From positions 2,817 to 39,261 of the forward strand of contig MU602842.1 of NCBI GenBank assembly GCA_025201865.1: 36,445 bases of DNA, given 5' to 3'. The DNA comes from Ramicandelaber brevisporus (Eukaryota; Kickxellomycota; Ramicandelaberales; Ramicandelaberaceae). Both the position numbers and the translations under genes were made by a program. A model generated the notes under the pieces. It saw only the letters and a program-made list of their open reading frames with translations. It did no database searches and had not been told where the DNA came from. Positions 35,560 through 36,445 of this stretch are shown here, piece by piece (positions within the stretch are counted from its first letter, which is position 1; every line of letters begins with the position of its first letter).

Positions 35560-35823
35560 ATGCATTTGAAATACTTGGTTTTAGTCTTGTGTGTTCTTAT
35601 TTACACTGTGGGTGCTGAACATCTTCGTTGTAAATGCGCTGGTAAAGGTAAGAGTGATCGTGTGAAGAACACGAAAGCATGCCAAAAGGAGCTTAATTTA
35701 TATTGTTATACTTATTGGCTTGAGTGGGCTTGTGATTCGACGAATGGTAAAATGGAATTATGCTGTGAGAAGAAGACTACTCATAGGGAACATGGTCGTG
35801 CAACTATTTGTGTAAAAGCGTGA
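35560..35823 (+). CDS. Small secreted cysteine-rich protein
   Basis: 87 aa from the ATG at 35560. The frame is open further upstream, but that part lies in the presumed leader intron. A clear signal peptide (MHLKYLVLVLCVLIYTVGA) suggests cleavage after Ala19. The mature part is about 68 aa and basic, with eight cysteines at 24, 26, 41, 49, 58, 68, 69 and 84, in a C-x-C...C...C...C...CC...C pattern. Eight cysteines suggest four disulphides. The spacing does not match hydrophobins, which need two CC doublets, nor any family I can name. Small secreted cysteine-rich proteins in fungi often act at the cell surface or in host or microbe interaction; no function is assigned here. Coding is more AT-rich than the housekeeping genes. 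AATAAA at 35850 is the likely poly(A) signal. Confidence 0.72.
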   Translation: MHLKYLVLVLCVLIYTVGAEHLRCKCAGKGKSDRVKNTKACQKELNLYCYTYWLEWACDSTNGKMELCCEKKTTHREHGRATICVKA

Positions 35824-36385
35824 AAGATCGCTTGACAGTCATTTTCGAAAATAAACGCAGCAGTTTGGCGAAACATGAAGTTGTAGTGCAGCGAGCCGAT
35901 TGTGTGTAGGATCATCGCAGCGAGTGTTGTTCGCAATTCTAAGTTCATCTCTCTAAAAAACAAAATAAAAAGTTCTTTCTCTTTTCTCTTCATCTCTTTT
36001 TAATATTAATACTGCGCGTAATTGTTCACAGCCAGCATTACAATATGATTTTATTGTAACTGCTGTTGTGATGACACTGAGACAAGTACATTCCTAACAG
36101 CGGACTGGTTGATGAAGGTGAAATTTGTGCTGTGTTCAGTCTCGTGGTGGTTGTCCCCCACCTCTTGCTTGCGGTCGTTGGTCGTCGTTGTCACCAAGTG
36201 AAGGTGGTTACGTTGGCTGTCAGCACTTGTTCCCCCGTTGCTGTCGCCATGCTATGTTTTTTTTTCCTTACTTTTTCGGTTTGGTTTGCTGCCTATTACT
36301 GTGAACCTCCTTCTAGAGGATTGACGAATTGCTATATTTCGTGCAATTTCTTGTAATTAATGCTGTATTTAATAGGAATATAATC
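35824..36385. other. Region downstream of the secreted gene
   Basis: It has a poly(A) signal (35850-35855) and the second copy of the 15-bp repeat (35853-35867). The repeat is followed by GCGAAACATG and a three-codon frame ending in TAG. A plus-strand frame at 36132-36356 opens with GTG and is hydrophobic low-complexity; it is not accepted as a gene. The right part is probably the 3' UTR of the Tim9-like gene. Confidence 0.45.
35853..35867. repeat. 15-bp direct repeat flanking the secreted gene, copy 2
   Basis: AAACGCAGCAGTTTG lies 30 bases past the stop codon, 320 bases after copy 1, and overlaps the AATAAA signal. Like copy 1 it is followed within 12 bases by an ATG, here giving only Met-Lys-Leu-stop. 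Confidence 0.8.
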
Positions 36386-36401
36386 TTACTGTTGACTTTG
36401 G
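36374..36401. repeat. 28-bp direct repeat, copy B
   Basis: Identical to 34399-34426 in the same orientation. This copy covers the end of the partial Tim9-like coding region and the first bases of its 3' UTR. Confidence 0.85.
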
Positions 36402-36445
36402 GCAGCCATCATCTTCTCGTTCTGTTCCTGGAAACGCAATGTAAC
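36386..36445 (-). CDS. TIM9: Partial: C-terminal end of a Tim9-like small Tim chaperone
   Basis: Only the last 19 codons and the TAA stop are inside the window; the gene continues past its right edge. The visible end, VTLRFQEQNEKMMAAQSQQ, resembles the C-terminal helix end of Tim9 (the RFQEQN motif after the twin CX3C region). Tim9 pairs with Tim10 in the intermembrane space to escort hydrophobic precursors to the TIM22 and SAM complexes. The call rests on one short motif. The CX3C cysteines, which would settle it, lie outside the window. Confidence 0.45.
   Translation of the reverse strand, partial: VTLRFQEQNEKMMAAQSQQ

Noticed and set aside
36132-36356. Hydrophobic plus-strand frame near the right end with a YYCEPP...NCYISC tail
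   Set aside because: It opens with GTG, has no ATG until late, and is mostly Val/Leu/Phe. The cysteines alone are not enough to claim a second secreted protein.
34399-36401. Pair of 28-bp direct repeats read as terminal repeats of a transposon
   Set aside because: No transposase or reverse transcriptase frame lies between them and no flanking target duplication was seen. The repeat is better explained as a copied gene tail.

Overview
The window looks like nuclear DNA of a fungus. The core genes (AP-1 beta-adaptin, Vps52, 20S proteasome alpha-1, SmB, mitochondrial uS8m, a Tpc1-type carrier, a Pho85-type cyclin, an Ecm27/CCX-type exchanger) resemble fungal versions, but many carry long low-complexity inserts. 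Coding introns are scarce: one was found, in the proteasome gene. Intergenic DNA is rich in microsatellites. This fits an early-diverging, intron-poor fungus of zygomycete grade, perhaps Kickxellomycotina. That placement is inference, because no rRNA or other phylogenetic marker is present.

Layout. 0.5-2.1 kb: F-box/LRR protein (+). 2.7-4.9 kb: Pho80/Pcl-type cyclin (-). About 2.1 kb of non-coding DNA follows. 7.05-9.5 kb: homeodomain transcription factor (-). 2.4 kb of non-coding DNA follows. 11.9-12.9 kb: proteasome alpha-1 (+, one intron), converging on a VDAC/porin-like beta-barrel gene (13.0-14.4 kb, -). 14.6-16.5 kb: protein tyrosine phosphatase (-). 16.9-18.9 kb: second F-box protein with an acidic repeat (-). 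19.4-22.6 kb: AP-1 beta-adaptin (-), divergent from VPS52 (22.9-25.6 kb, +). 25.7-28.7 kb: cation/Ca2+ exchanger split into two ORFs by an exact 77-bp tandem duplication (-). 29.1-29.6 kb: mitochondrial uS8m (-), divergent from SmB (29.8-30.8 kb, +). 30.8-32.4 kb: two tandem paralogues of unknown function that look like eIF5A/Hex1-fold proteins (-). 33.0-34.2 kb: thiamine-pyrophosphate-type mitochondrial carrier (-). 35.6-35.8 kb: small secreted cysteine-rich protein (+). 36.39-36.45 kb: a C-terminus resembling Tim9 (-, cut by the window edge).

The genes do not form one pathway. Two short divergent promoters pair functionally comparable genes: APL2/VPS52 (trans-Golgi/endosome traffic) and uS8m/SmB (RNA-protein machines). 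Several genes concern mitochondria (porin, uS8m, carrier, Tim9-like). Cyclin and homeobox genes each have about 2 kb of empty upstream DNA.

The items most worth a second look are: (1) the 77-bp duplication whose removal exactly restores one exchanger frame; (2) the tandem eIF5A/Hex1-like pair lacking the standard hypusination loop, with six CATTGT/ACAATG motifs clustered upstream; (3) the cysteine-rich secreted gene, bracketed by a 15-bp repeat that overlaps a putative 5'-UTR intron acceptor; and (4) a 28-bp copy of the Tim9-like gene tail 2 kb away. Start codons were set to the first plausible ATG where the longest frame opens at a non-ATG codon.
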